Assembly: GCA_013399875.1 (NCBI GenBank)
Contig: VXAZ01007537.1
Span: 248,001 to 312,000, forward strand
Reading direction: 5' to 3'
Origin: Gymnorhina tibicen
Lineage: Eukaryota; Chordata; Aves; Passeriformes; Artamidae
Length of the DNA: 64,000 nucleotides
Shown: positions 62,301-64,000 of the stretch, piece after piece
Numbering within the stretch: the first letter of the stretch is position 1
Layout of the letters: every line of letters starts with the position of its first letter
Notes under the pieces: generated by a model
Databases searched by the model: none
Told to the model about the DNA's origin: nothing
Seen by the model: only the letters and a program-made list of their open reading frames with translations
Program-made: the position numbers and the translations under genes

Positions 62301-64000
62301 CAGTAAGATGTCATTCATTATTGTTTCACCTTGGGACTGGATATTCAATCTGAAAAAATAAACACTCAATGTGTGCTCCATCCCCGTGACAGGGCTTTCT
62401 GTTACAGCTTCTTTTCTGATATACAGCTCCTACCTGATACCAGATAATGGAAAGCCTATCAGATTCACCTATGTTGTAACTTACTCCTAAAATACCCAAA
62501 ATATTTAATTCCCTGGAGCTGCTCTTTAAAAAGAAAAAGGTTAAAAGTATGTTTTTCTGTTAAGTATTGATATGTGAAGTGCTGCTCCTATTTTGAAAGC
62601 TCAGTTAATGTTTAATGTCAGTTTTGTCTGATCTTGTGTGTTTATAAATTGAGTTCTGTTGATTCATTTCCTCTGGCAGCACTGCAAAGTTTTGCTACCA
62701 ATGGGTTGAAAGAGGTCAAATTTTAGTTCCTTGGCAATTTCCCTTCTTGCCTATCACTTTCACAGGCTTTTACAATGTCACAAATCTCCCATGTTTTAAC
62801 TGACGTCCTGCTTATGTATGAAGAGATTCAGCCAGCTCTCAAAGCTTTACTGGTTGGTTTATGTCAGGAAGGTCTTTCCAGAATAGCAGCTACAGCTGAA
62901 AAGGTCACATCACCTTTCCTCTTATTCCTGCTGTTGGAGAGCTGGTAGTCCAGACCACGAGAAATCTCTTTTTCGCTTGCTTGTTTGAGAATGATAGGTG
63001 TTGGCTGCCCTGCACCACAGACTGCTGGAGAAGAGGAAGTATTTACCTAAGGAGAACAAAGGCATACACCTGGTCTTTACTTTCAGCCCTGTGAAAGAGT
63101 GTTCTGGTCCATGGAAAAGTAATGGAGATGCAGCTGAGCCGCCTGCAGCCCTGCGATTCCCCACGCGAGAAATGACAGATCAGGCCAGCCTCTTACCTGC
63201 ATGGAACTCGTGTCCTGAAACCAAACAACATGAAACATGGCAGAGAGCTCGTCCAGAAAACCCTGCCTTGCATATACAGTCACTTAGCCAAAAAATGCCC
63301 TTAATATTTACGGAAGAATTTGCATTATACTTTAAACACACTGGTGCTGTTAGTTTGAAGTTGGACTCACATCCAAAGAAGTTTCGGTTCTGAACTTCTT
63401 GGCAGGTTCTTTACTTGGTCACATCATTCTCCTCCACCATTCTTCTCCACTCAGGTACCACCAACATAGATAAATACTGTGCCCAGGAAAGAGATTCATA
63501 AAAGAAAACTCACAAAAGAAAAAGGTTAAAACTCCATGGCTGAGACAAATAGAGAAGAAGAACTTAAACCAATGTGATTGGCAAAGCATTAATGGAATTT
63601 AGATACACTTTTTAGAGAAGCTAATTGAATTGCATAAAATATAAGTGGCTGTACCCTTAAAAAAGATTTAAACTTTTTTTCTTTTTTTTAGAAATACTAA
63701 CATGCCAAATTACTGAGCCAAATAAAGTGAGTGATCTAAAAACAAGGGAAAAATGCTTACTATTTCCCCAATCAGGTATTGCTTCACACTATCCAGGGAA
63801 TTAAGGTTAAAAGTCCTAACAAAGAGTCTGTTATCAGCATATTTGGGGTTGGGAAACATGGTAATAAAATAAACTAAACAGTTTAGGCTGTTTTTGCTTT
63901 AAATCTAGTAAAAATGAAGAAATTTTCCATGAGATTTTTTTTAAATTAAGCAGAGAAAGTCCTCAAAAAAACAGGTCTGTATTCAAGATTTTGTGCAACT

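Larger units (their letters stand above)
54871..64000. other. Non-coding interval with GC-richer pockets
   Basis: GC-richer pockets at about 54890-55090 and 58565-59060 give frames open on both strands (160 codons plus, 144 minus at the latter) with no recognised protein. Simple repeats lie at 56914-56940 and 59275-59309. A possible MIR piece is at 55940-56035, and a weaker reversed one may lie at 56330-56410. The remainder is AT-rich unique sequence to the window end. Confidence 0.42.

Noticed and set aside
63400..63570. Possible fourth LTR fragment (AAAAGGTTAAAACTCCATGG, then CTGAGACAAATAG)
   Set aside because: The resemblance to the TAAAACTCGTGGGTTGAGATAA block is short, and neither LTR end nor other blocks can be found.
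1..64000. Retroviral gag, pol or env remnants
   Set aside because: None seen; all ERV sequence in the window is LTR only, consistent with recombined solo LTRs.
1..64000. CRISPR arrays, operons, bacterial promoters or ribosome binding sites
   Set aside because: No regularly spaced direct repeats and no dense coding; the sequence is a vertebrate chromosome.

Overview
The window reads as vertebrate nuclear DNA, most likely from a bird of the Neoaves. It is AT-rich and CpG-poor, with no operon-like organisation. Its recognisable repeats are 3' ends of CR1 LINEs, ERVL-type solo LTRs of kinds common in neoavian genomes, and old amniote SINE fossils (MIR/CORE-like and tRNA-headed). I assigned families by remembered consensus and did not run a search, so family names are kept general.

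No complete protein-coding gene can be supported. Every open frame is short (under about 170 codons), and most of the longer ones lie in GC-rich repeats or patches and are open on both strands. The window is best described as a gene desert or the inside of very long introns. The best coding signal is a possible terminal exon at 115-244 on the minus strand: 42 codons, strong codon periodicity, a splice acceptor and a stop. Two weaker exon-like pieces at 23236-23304 and 32136-32183 are on the same strand and in compatible phase. If these are real, the window holds the 3' part of an unidentified minus-strand gene with introns of many kilobases.

Layout: 1-260 possible exon; 245-2866 unique; 2867-3418 solo LTR; 3424-5077 unique; 5078-6680 an LTR split by a second LTR; 6681-20129 unique, with GC-richer pockets near 8.3-8.8, 10.4-10.8 and 13.0-13.3 kb; about 20130-20230 possible CR1; then unique DNA to a MIR-like SINE at 26740-26957; an ORF-rich block of unknown origin at 27060-27725; a tRNA-headed SINE near 28711-28905; unique DNA to a CR1 split by an LTR at 39305-40036; CR1 at 47400-47578; SINE remnants at 48755-48930, 54760-54870 and 55940-56035; unique DNA to 64000.

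The three LTRs of one family lie on the same strand. Two have exact 5-bp target-site duplications and two are inserted into older repeats, which gives a clear order of insertion. No retroviral gag, pol or env, no CRISPR array and no functional tRNA or rRNA gene was seen. I found no convincing new biological system; the most useful leads are the exon candidates and the unexplained 27 kb block.
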